From Streptomyces uncialis (GTDB lineage Bacteria > Actinomycetota > Actinomycetes > Streptomycetales > Streptomycetaceae): a DNA stretch of 64,000 bases. The translations under genes and the position numbers were made by a program. The notes under the pieces were generated by a model that saw only the letters and a list, made by a program, of their open reading frames with translations, did no database searches and was not told where the DNA came from. This document shows, in pieces, positions 24,726 through 34,536 of this stretch (its first letter is position 1; each line of letters starts with the position of its first letter). The DNA is taken from positions 91,015 to 155,014 of the forward strand of contig NZ_LFBV01000013.1 of NCBI RefSeq assembly GCF_001905345.1. The letters run 5' to 3'.

Positions 24726-25313
24726 GTGCGAGCGATGGTCGGAGTGTGGCGCTGGCGGCACAACCCGTTGCGCCGCCGTACGGACGCCGTCGAGGCGTGG
24801 CTGGCGCTCGGGGCCCTGCTGCTGACACTGTGCGCGGCACCGGTGGCGGGTGTCCTCGCCGGAGCGGCGGCCGAGCGGAGCCTGACACAGTCGGTGCGCG
24901 AGCAGCACCGGGAGCGGTACCGGACGACGGCGACCGTGCTCCGGGTGACGCCCGGCCGCGCGGCGCTCCCGGAGGACGACGAGGACGGCAGGGTCACGGC
25001 CCGCTGGACGGGTCCGGACGGCACGCCCCGGACCGGCCCGGTCGCCTCCGGCCTCGATGCCCCGCGCGCGGGGAGCCGGTTCCCGGTATGGACCGATCCA
25101 CGGGGCCGGATCACCGCCCCGCCGATGGCCCCGGACGCGGTCACCGTGCACGCGGTCCTCGCGGGCGGGTGGACCGTGGCGGTGCTGGCCGCGCTGGTCG
25201 ACGTCGTGCGGCGGCTGGCCGTCGGTGAGTTGGTGCGCCGCCGGTACCGGCGTCTCGACCAGGCGTGGGAGCGGGCCGGTCCCGACTGGGGCCGGACGGG
25301 CACGGGCCGCTGA
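24726..25313 (+). CDS. Rv1733c-family membrane protein
   Basis: A 195-residue protein with two membrane helices (about 27-48 and 140-160) flanking an extracytoplasmic domain of ~90 residues with WTGPDGTPRTGPV and VWTDPRGRITAPP. The N-terminal WRWRHNPLRRRTDAVEAW is the hallmark of the Rv1733c-like family expanded in Streptomyces, named after a mycobacterial dormancy-regulon antigen. The biochemical role is unknown. The GTG start at 24726 follows a GA-rich leader. An ATG three codons later is possible. Confidence 0.8.
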   Translation: MRAMVGVWRWRHNPLRRRTDAVEAWLALGALLLTLCAAPVAGVLAGAAAERSLTQSVREQHRERYRTTATVLRVTPGRAALPEDDEDGRVTARWTGPDGTPRTGPVASGLDAPRAGSRFPVWTDPRGRITAPPMAPDAVTVHAVLAGGWTVAVLAALVDVVRRLAVGELVRRRYRRLDQAWERAGPDWGRTGTGR

Positions 25314-25428
25314 CCGGCCTTCCGCTCCGGTCAACTCGGCTCCCCCGTACACGCTACGGTGGACCGGCCGAGGTCTTCGGCAGCACTCGCGACACCCGCG
25401 TACGACGAGGTGGGGACAGAACAGCGCC

Positions 25429-27846
25429 ATGGCACAGGGCACGGTCCAGGTGACGCACAGCGGTACATCACGGTGGCGGCGCCGCACGGGTGAGTACCCC
25501 TCCCTCGCCGCGGCGCTGGAAGCCGCGGGGGACGGCGACGTACTCACCGTCGCGCCCGGGACCTACCGGGAGAACCTGGTGATCCAGCGCGCGGTGACGC
25601 TGCGCGGCCCCGAGGGGTCGGCGGGTTCGGTGCGGATCGCGCCGGTCGACGGGGTGCCGCTCACCGTGCGCGCCCCGGCCGCCGTCCAGGACCTGCTGCT
25701 GGAGGGCCAGGACTCCGCCTCCCCGGCGCTGCTCGTGGAGGACAGCGCGCCCGAGCTGTCCGATCTGCGGATCGTGACCCGGTCCGCGGTGGGCATAGAG
25801 GTGCGCGGGGGCGCGCGGCCGACGGTACGGCGCTGCACCGTGGACAACCCGGCCGGGATAGGTATCGCGGTCCTGGACGGCGGGGGCGGTGTCTTCGAGG
25901 AGTGCGAGGTCGTCGCGGCGGGACAGTCCGGGATAGCCGTCCGCGACGGCGGGCGCCCCCGGCTGGAGCGCTGCCGGGTGCACCACGCGTCGGGTCCCGG
26001 CATCTCGGTGACCGGTGAGGGCTCGACGCTGGAGGGCTTCGGCTGCGAGGTGTACGAGGTCAAGGGCTCCGGTGTGCAGGTCACCGCGCGGGCCACGGCC
26101 CATCTGACGGATTGCGACGTGCACCGCACGACCGCCGACGGGATCACCCTCGACACGGACGCGGTGCTGACCCTCGCGGACTGCCGTATCCACGACATCC
26201 CGGAGAACGCGGTCGATCTGAGGTCGCGTTCGGTGCTGACCCTGACCCGGTCCACGGTGAGCCGGTTCGGCCGCAACGGTCTGTCGGTGTGGGACCCGGG
26301 CACCCGGGTGGACGCCCATCAGTGCGAGATCCACGACAGCACCGGCGACTACCCGGCGGTGTGGGTCAGCGACGGCGCCGCGGTCGTCCTCGACTCGTGC
26401 CGGGTCCGGGACGTGCCCGACGCGCTGTTCGTACTGGACCGCGGGTCCCGCGCGGATGTCGTCGACACGGATCTCACCCAGGTGCGCAACACCGCGGTGT
26501 CGGTGAGCGACGGGGCGACGGCCCAGCTCGACGACTGCCGCATCCGGGAGGCCGCGACCGGCGCGTGGTTCCGCGACCACGGCAGCGGCGGCACCCTCGC
26601 GAACTGCACGGTGGACACCGTGCAGACCGGGGTCATCGTGACCAAGGGCGCCGACCCGACCATCGAACGCTGCACCGTCACCTCCCCCGCCGAGGCGGGC
26701 TTCTATGTCTCCGCGGGCGGCCGGGGCACCCTCGTCGGATGCAAGGTCACCGGCAGCGGCGGCTACGGCTTCCATGTCATAGACGGCTGCCGTACGACCC
26801 TGCGCAAGTGCCGTACGGAGCGCTGCGCGCGCGGCGGGTACGAGTTCTCCGAGGACGGGCCCGTCGCCGAGGACTGCACCAGCGACGAGAGCGGCGGGAT
26901 ACACAGGACCAGCACGCCCGATCCGCTGCCCAGGGCCGCGGCGACGGCCACGGTCTCCGGTTCGGTGGGGCTCCTGTCGGCCGGCCCGGCGCCACGCGCG
27001 GTCCCGGCGGTCGCGGAACCGCACGCCGAGCCCGCGCGGTCCTCGGACGCCGTACTCGGTGAACTCGACACCCTGGTCGGCCTGGAGAGCGTCAAGCGCG
27101 AGGTACGGGCGCTCACCGACATGATCGAGGTCGGCCGGCGCCGGCAGCAGGCGGGCCTCAAGGCCGCCTCCGCACGACGGCACCTGGTCTTCACGGGCTC
27201 CCCCGGTACCGGCAAGACGACCGTGGCCCGGCTGTACGGCGAGATCCTCGCCTCCCTCGGGGTGCTGGAACAGGGGCATCTCGTGGAGGTGTCCCGGGTG
27301 GACCTGGTCGGTGAGCACATCGGGTCGACCGCGATCCGCACCCAGGAGGCGTTCGACCGGGCGCGCGGCGGAGTGCTGTTCATCGACGAGGCGTACGCGC
27401 TGTCACCGGAGGACTCGGGCCGGGACTTCGGCCGGGAGGCGATCGACACCCTGGTGAAGCTGATGGAGGACCACCGGGAGGCCGTGGTCGTCATCGTCGC
27501 GGGGTACACCGCCGAGATGGAGCGGTTCCTGGCGACCAACCCGGGTGTGGCGTCGCGTTTCTCCCGGACCATCACCTTCAACGACTACATGCCCGACGAG
27601 CTGCTGAGAATCGTGGAGCAGCAGGCCGAGGAGCACGAGTACCGGCTCGGCGAGGCGGCGCCGGAGGCGTTGCTGAAGTACTTCACGGTCCTGCCCAAGG
27701 GCCCCGCCTTCGGCAACGGCCGCACCGCGCGGCAGACGTTCGAGGCGATGGTCGAGCGGCACGCGGGCCGGGTCGCCCAGCTCGCCGAGCCCAGCACGGA
27801 CGAGCTGACCCTGCTCTACCCGGAGGATCTGCCCGACCTGCCGTGA
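25429..27846 (+). CDS. Right-handed beta-helix protein fused to a CbxX/CfqX AAA ATPase
   Basis: An 805-residue two-domain protein. Residues ~15-505 form a long parallel beta-helix with about 17 turns of PbH1-type repeats (patterns like GGARPTVRRCTVDNPAGIGI). The opening EYPSLAAALEAAGDGDVLTV is typical of pectin-lyase-like folds. A linker (505-545) leads to a CbbX/SpoVK-type AAA ATPase (545-805) with Walker A GSPGTGKT at 590-597, Walker B VLFIDEA at about 649-655, and the sensor region FSRTITFNDY. It has no signal peptide, so it is cytoplasmic. The ATPase resembles EccA of type VII secretion, but no ESX genes are present. The start is ATG 25429. Confidence 0.88.
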   Translation: MAQGTVQVTHSGTSRWRRRTGEYPSLAAALEAAGDGDVLTVAPGTYRENLVIQRAVTLRGPEGSAGSVRIAPVDGVPLTVRAPAAVQDLLLEGQDSASPALLVEDSAPELSDLRIVTRSAVGIEVRGGARPTVRRCTVDNPAGIGIAVLDGGGGVFEECEVVAAGQSGIAVRDGGRPRLERCRVHHASGPGISVTGEGSTLEGFGCEVYEVKGSGVQVTARATAHLTDCDVHRTTADGITLDTDAVLTLADCRIHDIPENAVDLRSRSVLTLTRSTVSRFGRNGLSVWDPGTRVDAHQCEIHDSTGDYPAVWVSDGAAVVLDSCRVRDVPDALFVLDRGSRADVVDTDLTQVRNTAVSVSDGATAQLDDCRIREAATGAWFRDHGSGGTLANCTVDTVQTGVIVTKGADPTIERCTVTSPAEAGFYVSAGGRGTLVGCKVTGSGGYGFHVIDGCRTTLRKCRTERCARGGYEFSEDGPVAEDCTSDESGGIHRTSTPDPLPRAAATATVSGSVGLLSAGPAPRAVPAVAEPHAEPARSSDAVLGELDTLVGLESVKREVRALTDMIEVGRRRQQAGLKAASARRHLVFTGSPGTGKTTVARLYGEILASLGVLEQGHLVEVSRVDLVGEHIGSTAIRTQEAFDRARGGVLFIDEAYALSPEDSGRDFGREAIDTLVKLMEDHREAVVVIVAGYTAEMERFLATNPGVASRFSRTITFNDYMPDELLRIVEQQAEEHEYRLGEAAPEALLKYFTVLPKGPAFGNGRTARQTFEAMVERHAGRVAQLAEPSTDELTLLYPEDLPDLP

Positions 27847-27892
27847 CCCGCCCCGACGGCACCGTACGGACCGTATGGTCCCGGCCGTCCGG

Positions 27893-30619
27893 TCATCCGG
27901 CTCCGACGGGCGGCTCCGGCGCCTCCCGCGGCTCGTACGGCCGCTCGGCGGGCCGGGGCAAGGGCAGCGCGCCCGGCCGGAGGCGGCGCAGCAGCCGTGC
28001 GCGTTCCTCCTCGAACGCCGGGTCGGCCTGGTAGTCGGAGTGCCCGAGGACGGGTGCGGGCAGCGGGTGCTCGGGAGTACGGCCGAAGGCCAGCGGGTCG
28101 CGCAGCGCGGGGCGGTCGACGGCGGGTCCGCAGGAGCCGGTCAGCCGGACCGGACCGCCGATGGGGTCGGTGTCCCGGTACAGATTGCGCCAGCAGTCCA
28201 CCTCGCGGTGCAGCGCGTCCAGCGCGGCCGGGCCGAAGCAGGACGGGAACCAGCGCCCGTACAACCGCTCCAGGGGCGAGCCGTAGGTGAGCAGGGCGAC
28301 CCGGGCCCGGACGTCGGGGGCGAGCTGCCAGGCCGCCGCGGCGGCGAGGACACTGCCCTGGGAGTGTCCGGAGATCACGAGCCGGCCCCGGGTGGAGCGG
28401 GTCCAGGTGTCGACCCGCCAGGTGAGGTCGGGCACGGCGCGTTCCGCGTAGCAGGGCGGTGCGAAGGGGTGCGCCGCGCGGGGCCAGAAGGTGCCGACGT
28501 CCCAGAGGATGCCGATCGTACGGCGGGCCCGTGGGTCCCGGTAGGCACGTCGGCCCCAGGCGACGAGCAGCAGGAACCCGGCTCCTATGAGCCACGATCC
28601 GGCGGCCTGGGCCGTGTCGGCGGCGCCCGCCACGAGATCGGGGGTGCCCTGGGCCGCGTCCCCGGGCACCTCACCGGTCCCCCAGGCCCCGGCGAGGGCG
28701 AACGCGCCGAACAGCAGCGTCGTCACGGCCAGCGCCCCGACGGCCACCGGGGCCCGGTCGGTGAGCGCGGCCCCCGCACGGGTCAGGGCGATCCGGCGGG
28801 CCCGTGCGGTGTCCCCGGCGGGCGGGGCGTACGGGTCGCCGGGGTCGGCCGGGTGCTCGTCCGGGTAGTCCGCGGGTACCCGGGGGGCCTCGGCGCGGGC
28901 CCGGCGCAGCGTGGCGACGGACAGCCGTACCAGGACCAGGGCTATGACCAGCAGCAGCGGGGGGATCACCGACGCCTGCCAGGTGAGCAGGACCGGCGGG
29001 CCGGGCAGGGGACCCGCCCCGCCGGGGGTGCCGGAGCCGTCGAGCCAGTCCGCGACCCGCTGGGCGACACCACCGGTCATCACCCCGCCGAGGGCGCAGG
29101 CCAGCACCGCGACGGCGGGGCCGCCGAAGCCTCGCAGCGCGGTGCGCGGCGCGGGTCCCGCGCGGTACAGCAGACGGGCGGTCACGGCGAGCGCGAGGAC
29201 GAGGACGCCCTGGAGCAGCATCAGGGCGCCGAAGGCCGTGTCCCCGGGAAGCCTTCCACCGGACCGCCAGCCGGGCCGGGGCCACAGGGCGTATCCGGCG
29301 GCGAGGACGAGCACGGCGAGGGCCGCCGACGGCAGGAACCGTACGAGGGGACCGTCCGGGTGCCGGTCGAGGTGGCGTTCGCTGCGGCCCCGGCGGCAGA
29401 TCACGGCGACGGCGACGGCCGCCCCGGCCACGATCACGACGAGCAGCAGGAGCCCGGCCGCGCCGAGCCAGGACGGGCCTCCGGAGCGGAGGTCGAAACG
29501 GCCGACGGGGGTGGCGACGGCGGCGGCGACGGTGAGGAACGCGGCGGCCGTGTGCGCGGCCCGGAGCCGGGCCACCAGCCGCCGCCCGTACCAGAACCCG
29601 GGCCGGGCCAGGGGGGTGGTGCCGGCGTCGGGTGCCCCGGGGGCGGGGTGCGCGTGGTCGGTGGGGTGATCCGGGTGGTGTTCGGCGCGGGCGGTGGGGC
29701 GCTCGGTGGGGTCCGCGCGGTCCGTGGGTTCGGTGGGGTGGTCGGCGGGGTCGGTGCCGTGGTCCGGGCGGCGGTCGGTGGATCGGTTCGCGCCGTGCGC
29801 CGGGCCGGGAACGCGGGCGGCAGACGCGGCACGCGGGGCGGAGGCGGGTCCGTCGGCGGAAGCGGTCGCGTGCGGGGTGCCGTCGTGCGGCCGGGTGCCG
29901 TCGGGCGGTGAGGTGCCGTCGTCCGGCGGGTCGGTGAGGGGTGGGCCCGGGGGTGGGGGTTCCGCGGACTCGTAGACGCTCCAGGTGCGGTGCGACAGGT
30001 ACCAGAGCAGGCCGGTGACGGCGGCCGGGACCAGCGCGGCGAGCGCGAGCCGGCGGCCGGGCCCGGACCACCAGCCGCCCGGGTCGAGGTCGGGCGACAG
30101 GAAGCGGAGCCAGGAGTACCGCGTGGCACACGCGCGTGTGCCCGCGCACTGCCAGGCGACCAGGTCGAGCGCGACCTGGCAGACGGCGGCGACGAGCAGC
30201 ACCGTGAGGCTCAGCGCGACGAGTCGCACCAGCAGCCCGTACCCGCTGGCCGTCCGGTCGCGCCCGTGGGACGGCGGCCGCATCCAGTGGGCGAGGTTGA
30301 CGACCATGAACGGCAGCAGCAGGAGCCACAGGGCGCGGCTGCCGCTGCCGGAGGTCAGATTGGACCAGACGTACGCCTCCGGGACCGGCCGGCCGTCCGG
30401 CGCGCACGAGCGCAGTTCGGCGTCGAGGTCGACGAAGCGGCGGTGGACGGCCGCGATGCCGTCGCCGGTGACCCGGACCGTGTGCGGGTCGTCGAGCATG
30501 CCCGTGGCCGTGGCCCCGCCGACCCCGTGGACCAGGAGTTCCAGGGCCGCGCCCGGCGCCGGACGAGGTGCCGCGAGTGGTGCCGTGGGTGGTGAGGACG
30601 CGCGTTCCGCAGGCTGCAT
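27893..30619 (-). CDS. Large membrane protein with alpha/beta-hydrolase (lipase-like) domain
   Basis: A 908-residue integral membrane protein. The N-terminus has the oxyanion-type strand LELLVHGVGGAT (about 30). About 10 membrane segments follow, interrupted by a ~100-residue hydrophilic stretch of Pro/Asp/His/Thr repeats (about 225-330). The C-terminal domain holds the nucleophile elbow ISGHSQGSVLAA (Ser about 752). The order strand-HGVGG, then GHSQG far away suggests a hydrolase fold interrupted by membrane helices. The substrate is unknown. The start is ATG 30619. Another in-frame ATG at 30694 has a better GGGGAG site and would add 25 residues. Confidence 0.75.
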   Translation of the reverse strand: MQPAERASSPPTAPLAAPRPAPGAALELLVHGVGGATATGMLDDPHTVRVTGDGIAAVHRRFVDLDAELRSCAPDGRPVPEAYVWSNLTSGSGSRALWLLLLPFMVVNLAHWMRPPSHGRDRTASGYGLLVRLVALSLTVLLVAAVCQVALDLVAWQCAGTRACATRYSWLRFLSPDLDPGGWWSGPGRRLALAALVPAAVTGLLWYLSHRTWSVYESAEPPPPGPPLTDPPDDGTSPPDGTRPHDGTPHATASADGPASAPRAASAARVPGPAHGANRSTDRRPDHGTDPADHPTEPTDRADPTERPTARAEHHPDHPTDHAHPAPGAPDAGTTPLARPGFWYGRRLVARLRAAHTAAAFLTVAAAVATPVGRFDLRSGGPSWLGAAGLLLLVVIVAGAAVAVAVICRRGRSERHLDRHPDGPLVRFLPSAALAVLVLAAGYALWPRPGWRSGGRLPGDTAFGALMLLQGVLVLALAVTARLLYRAGPAPRTALRGFGGPAVAVLACALGGVMTGGVAQRVADWLDGSGTPGGAGPLPGPPVLLTWQASVIPPLLLVIALVLVRLSVATLRRARAEAPRVPADYPDEHPADPGDPYAPPAGDTARARRIALTRAGAALTDRAPVAVGALAVTTLLFGAFALAGAWGTGEVPGDAAQGTPDLVAGAADTAQAAGSWLIGAGFLLLVAWGRRAYRDPRARRTIGILWDVGTFWPRAAHPFAPPCYAERAVPDLTWRVDTWTRSTRGRLVISGHSQGSVLAAAAAWQLAPDVRARVALLTYGSPLERLYGRWFPSCFGPAALDALHREVDCWRNLYRDTDPIGGPVRLTGSCGPAVDRPALRDPLAFGRTPEHPLPAPVLGHSDYQADPAFEEERARLLRRLRPGALPLPRPAERPYEPREAPEPPVGAG

Positions 30620-30893
30620 GACGCTTCCCCCGAGGCGGGTAAATCGTGTGAGGCAGCCAGAATCGCGCGTACCGGGAGCGGGTGCACCGGTCATGACGGA
30701 ATCTCCCCGAATGAGGTGAGCTTGTGGGTGTCCGGCGCGCCCCCGTGCCGTCGGGCGTGTCAGTGCCTCGTGCGAGGATGGGGGGTCCTCGGGGATCTCG
30801 GGTCCCCCCGGGAGAGGAGACGACGCGTGGCGCGAGGGGAGCACGGCGCGGGGAGCCGGGCGACGTGGTCGGCCGCGTCCGACGGGCAGGGGC

Positions 30894-31748
30894 GTGACGG
30901 ACGTGAGTGAGAACCAGAACCTCCTCGCGGAGCAGCGCCGCGCCCTGATCGTGGACGAGGTGCGCCGCCGCGGTGGTGTCCGGGTCAACGAACTCACGCG
31001 CAAGCTCGGGGTGTCGGACATGACGGTGCGCCGCGATCTGGACGCCCTCGCCCGGCAGGGCGTGCTGGAGAAGGTGCACGGCGGCGCGGTCCCGGTGGTC
31101 GAGGCGAGTACGCACGAGCCGGGGTTCGAGGCGAAGTCCGCGCTGGAGCTGACCGCCAAGGAGGACATCGCGCGGGCCGCGGCGGCGCTGGTCGTACCAG
31201 GCACGGCGATCGCGATGTCGGGCGGCACCACCACGTACGCGCTCGCCCAGCGCCTCCTCGCCGTCCCGGAGCTGACGGTGGTGACCAACTCCGTGCGGGT
31301 GGCGGACGTGTTCCATGTGGCGCAGCGCGGCGCTGGTCGTACCGGTTCGTCCACGGTGGTGCTCACCGGCGGGGTGCGTACGCCGTCGGACTCCCTGGTG
31401 GGCCCGGTGGCCGACCAGGCGATCGCGGCGCTCCACTTCGATGTGCTGTTCCTCGGGGTGCACGGGATATCGGCCGAGGCGGGGCTCTCGACCCCGAACC
31501 TCGCGGAGGCGGAGACGAACCGCCGGCTGGTGCGTTCCGCACGGCGGGTGGTCGTGGTCGCGGACCACACCAAGTGGGGCACGGTGGGCCTGAGTTCCTT
31601 CGCCTCACTGGACCAGGTGGACACTCTCGTCACGGACACCGGGCTGCCCGCCGACGCGCGGGCTGAGGTGACCGAGCGGCTGCGGCGGCTGATAGTGGCG
31701 GGCGAGGACGCCGAGGGCGGTGCAGACATCCGCGAGGCGGCCCATTAG
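30894..31748 (+). CDS. DeoR/GlpR-family transcriptional regulator
   Basis: A 284-residue repressor-type protein. It has an N-terminal winged helix (RALIVDEVRRRGGVRVNELT then GVSDMTVRRDLDALARQGVL) and a DeoR C-terminal sensor domain with the sugar-phosphate-binding loop MSGGTTTYALAQRL and DVLFLGVHGIS. Such proteins respond to phosphorylated sugars. It is not next to an obvious sugar operon: the neighbours are the membrane hydrolase (divergent) and a SRPBCC gene (67 bases downstream). GTG 30894 or GTG 30903 could start it. The latter gives MSENQNLLAEQR, which I recall from orthologues. Confidence 0.88.
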   Translation: MTDVSENQNLLAEQRRALIVDEVRRRGGVRVNELTRKLGVSDMTVRRDLDALARQGVLEKVHGGAVPVVEASTHEPGFEAKSALELTAKEDIARAAAALVVPGTAIAMSGGTTTYALAQRLLAVPELTVVTNSVRVADVFHVAQRGAGRTGSSTVVLTGGVRTPSDSLVGPVADQAIAALHFDVLFLGVHGISAEAGLSTPNLAEAETNRRLVRSARRVVVVADHTKWGTVGLSSFASLDQVDTLVTDTGLPADARAEVTERLRRLIVAGEDAEGGADIREAAH

Positions 31749-31815
31749 GGTGACCCTGCTCATCGCTGAAGCGGGCGCCGTGTTCCGGCGCCGGACTCTG
31801 TGAGGGGGGCCTCGT

Positions 31816-32295
31816 ATGACACACAGTCTGAGCCCGGTGGGGCTCGACTTCGCCAGTACCGCCCCGGTGCGGCTGGTGTTCGCCCGGGAGATCCCGGCCG
31901 CTCCGGACGCGGTGTTCCAGGCTCTCGCGAGACAGGTGGAGGACTGGCCGCTGTGGTTCGGGGCCGTGACCGAGGCCCGGTCGGCGGACGGCGGCAAGCG
32001 GCGGGTGGTGCGGCTGCGGGGCGGGGGCCGGTTCGAGGAGACGGTGATCGCGGTGGACGCGCCCGCGCAGTACGCCTACCGGGTCGACCGCACCAACGTC
32101 CCTGGCGCGCGGGGGCTGTTGGAGGAGTGGCTGCTGACGCCGACCCCGGACGGTACCCGGGTGCAGTGGACCTTCGCGGCGGACGGCACGGCGGTGTTCC
32201 GGTTCGCGTTACGGCGGGCCCGTTCGGGGCTCGGCAGCTCGTTCCGTGAAGCGATGGAGTCGCTGGCGGAGCGGCTGGAGCCGACGGAGAGCTGA
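31816..32295 (+). CDS. SRPBCC-fold protein
   Basis: A 159-residue protein of the START/SRPBCC superfamily (hydrophobic ligand-binding helix-grip fold). Signatures: an N-terminal strand VRLVFAREIPAAPDAVFQAL, the DWPLWFGAV loop, and the C-terminal helix FREAMESLAERLE. The family covers polyketide cyclases and lipid-binding or stress proteins. The ligand is not identifiable. GAGGGGGG lies about 6 bases before ATG 31816. Likely co-transcribed with the DeoR regulator. Confidence 0.8.
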   Translation: MTHSLSPVGLDFASTAPVRLVFAREIPAAPDAVFQALARQVEDWPLWFGAVTEARSADGGKRRVVRLRGGGRFEETVIAVDAPAQYAYRVDRTNVPGARGLLEEWLLTPTPDGTRVQWTFAADGTAVFRFALRRARSGLGSSFREAMESLAERLEPTES

Positions 32296-32434
32296 CCGGG
32301 CGCGGGGGCGTGACCGGCACCCGGCGACGGCGACCGGTGACGGCGACCGGGGGACGACGCCCACGGAGCGATATCCGGGGTCGGCATCCGGAGGGCCTCA
32401 GGCAGCCCGGGGACTCAGGCAGCCCGAGGGGGGC

Positions 32435-33625
32435 TCAGGCAGGCGGGACGGAGTCCTGGCCCACCCACTCCCCCGTGCGGAACAACGTGTCGAGTGCCGT
32501 CCGGTACGGGGTGATGTCGAGGTTCTGGGCGGCCAGCCAGTCGTCGGAGTAGTACTTGTCGAGGTAGCGGTCGCCGGGGTCGCACAGCAGGGTCACGACA
32601 CTGCCGGTACGGCCCGCCGCGACCATCTCGGAGACGATCTTCAGCGCGCTCCACAGCCCGGTCCCGGTGGAGCCACCCGCCCGGCGGCCTATGGCGTCCT
32701 CCAGGGCGCGGACCGTGGCGACCGACGCCGCGTCGGGCACCTTCATCATCCGGTCGACGGCGCCCGGTACGAAGCTGGGTTCCATCCGGGGGCGGCCGAT
32801 GCCCTCGATACGGGAACTCCGGTCGGTGGTGACATCGGGGTCACCGGTCGTCCAGCCTTCGTAGAAACAGGAGTTCTCGGGGTCGGCGACACAGATCAGG
32901 GTGTCGTACTGCATGTAGTGGACGTACCGGGCGAGGGTCGCCGAGGTGCCGCCGGTACCGGCCGTGGCGACGATCCACGCCGGTTCCGGATAGCGCTCCA
33001 GCTCCAGCTGACGGTAGATGGACTCAGCGATGTTGTTGTTGCCGCGCCAGTCGGTGGCCCGCTCGGCGTAGGTGAACTGGTCCATGTAGTGGCCGCCCGT
33101 CGCGGCGGCGAGGGCCGCGGACTCCTCGTACATCGTGCGGGGGTCGTCCACGAAGTGGCACCGGCCGCCGTGGAACTCGATCAGTCGGCCCTTCTCGGCG
33201 CTCGTCGTACGGGGCATCACCGCGATGAACGGGACGCCGATCAGCTTGGCGAAGTACGCCTCCGAGACGGCCGTCGAGCCGCTGGACGCCTCGATGACCG
33301 GGCGGTCCGGACGAATCCAGCCGTTGCACAGGCCGTAGAGGAACAACGAGCGGGCGAGCCGGTGCTTGAGGCTGCCGGTGGGGTGCGTCGACTCGTCCTT
33401 GAGGTAGAGGTCGATGCCCCATGCCTCGGGGAGCGGGAAACGGAGCAGATGGGTGTCGGCGGACCGGTTGGCGTCGGCCTGCACCTTCCGTACGGCTTCC
33501 TTGAGCCAGTCGCGGTAGCCGGGATCGGTGCGGTCGGTGTCGAGGGTGGGCATCGGTTCACCGCCGCCGACCGGACCACGGGCGCCTGACGGGTCGGGCT
33601 GATGTGCCGCTCGGGGGGTGCTCAT
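32435..33625 (-). CDS. cds1: PLP-dependent L-cysteine desulfhydrase-like enzyme (Cds1 type)
   Basis: A 396-residue fold-type II PLP enzyme related to cysteine synthase. The PLP lysine lies in HPTGSLKHRLAR (about residue 87), followed by IEASSGSTAVSEAYFAK, the asparagine/serine loop, and the phosphate-binding TAGTGGTSATLARYVH. The extended N-terminus (YRDWLKEAVRKVQADANRSA) and C-terminus match the mycobacterial Cds1 (Rv3684) group, which breaks cysteine to pyruvate, ammonia and H2S. I assign the function from family resemblance. The start is ATG 33625 with GAGGAG upstream. An internal ATG 24 codons in is an alternative. Confidence 0.82.
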   Translation of the reverse strand: MSTPRAAHQPDPSGARGPVGGGEPMPTLDTDRTDPGYRDWLKEAVRKVQADANRSADTHLLRFPLPEAWGIDLYLKDESTHPTGSLKHRLARSLFLYGLCNGWIRPDRPVIEASSGSTAVSEAYFAKLIGVPFIAVMPRTTSAEKGRLIEFHGGRCHFVDDPRTMYEESAALAAATGGHYMDQFTYAERATDWRGNNNIAESIYRQLELERYPEPAWIVATAGTGGTSATLARYVHYMQYDTLICVADPENSCFYEGWTTGDPDVTTDRSSRIEGIGRPRMEPSFVPGAVDRMMKVPDAASVATVRALEDAIGRRAGGSTGTGLWSALKIVSEMVAAGRTGSVVTLLCDPGDRYLDKYYSDDWLAAQNLDITPYRTALDTLFRTGEWVGQDSVPPA

Positions 33626-33900
33626 CGCGTCTCCTCGGCGTCACCGCGGTGCCGGGGCACCATCCGGACGCACCGGTCGATCGGGCCGTATGCCTTCGAT
33701 CATAGGCGCCACCGCACCTCACCTCACCTGCATAAACACTGCTTTGGGCAGCTCAAAGGGGAACGGGGGGACCGGGCGGACGGCGCTCTGGCGCCCGCCG
33801 CCGCACCGGGGCACACTGCCACCCTGACCGTACGGGGGCCGAAGGGCCCGTCCCGGCGGCGGCCGGGCGTGGGTTCGAGGCGACGAAGGAGGGGCGGACG

Positions 33901-34242
33901 ATGGGGGAACCGGAGTTCGCGGCCAGCGGGGTGCGGATCGGCAGACGGCTGCGTTCGCTGACCCGGGCCGGTCAGATCCGTATCGCGGACGGCAGGCTGG
34001 AGTTGCTCACCAGCTACGGCAGCGAGATCGACAGCGCGCCGGTGGGCTCGGTCCGCGCGGGCACATCATGGTTCGCGCCGGACGGCCGCGCGCACGCGGA
34101 CGTCAACGGCACGCGTTACAACCTCACCCTTGACCCCGGCGAGACCCCGCCGGGCGCCCCGGGTCTCTCGGCGGCCCGTCGCTTCGTGGAGGCGGTACGC
34201 CGCGCGGGCGAGCGCCCAGGCCGGGGCGAACGGAACGGCTGA
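33901..34242 (+). CDS. Conserved hypothetical protein
   Basis: A 113-residue soluble, basic protein with a strong AAGGAGGGG site 6 bases before ATG 33901, supporting that it is real. The middle (RIADGRLELLTSYGSEIDSA then GTSWFAPDGRAHADVNGTRY) looks like a small beta-rich domain. There are no membrane segments, motifs or cysteines. No family recognised. It lies between the divergent cysteine desulfhydrase and the anti-sigma-like ATPase. Confidence 0.7.
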   Translation: MGEPEFAASGVRIGRRLRSLTRAGQIRIADGRLELLTSYGSEIDSAPVGSVRAGTSWFAPDGRAHADVNGTRYNLTLDPGETPPGAPGLSAARRFVEAVRRAGERPGRGERNG

Positions 34243-34536
34243 GCCGGGCGGCTGCGAGGAACGGCCGCAGGGGACGGAAGCGTCCGGGTCCGAGCGGACG
34301 GCTCCGAACGGGCCCCGAGGGGGGAGCGCTGCGGACGGACGGGGCACCGGATGCGGGGCGCGAGTTGCGGGGTGGTGACCCGTGAGTCACTCTGGTCTCA
34401 CTTTACTCTGGGTTTACCGGCGATCACGCTGCGAACCAGCTCGCCGGACACGCAGCAGGCGGCGGCTCGGTGGGGCCGACCTGCTGACTTCGGTAACCGC
34501 GTCCTCTTCCGGACCTCAATTCGGGGAGTCGTAGCC

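Noticed and set aside
25429..27846. Type VII secretion EccA
   Set aside because: Only the AAA domain is EccA-like. The N-terminal beta-helix, and the absence of esxAB, eccB, eccC, eccD or PE/PPE-like genes, argue against it.
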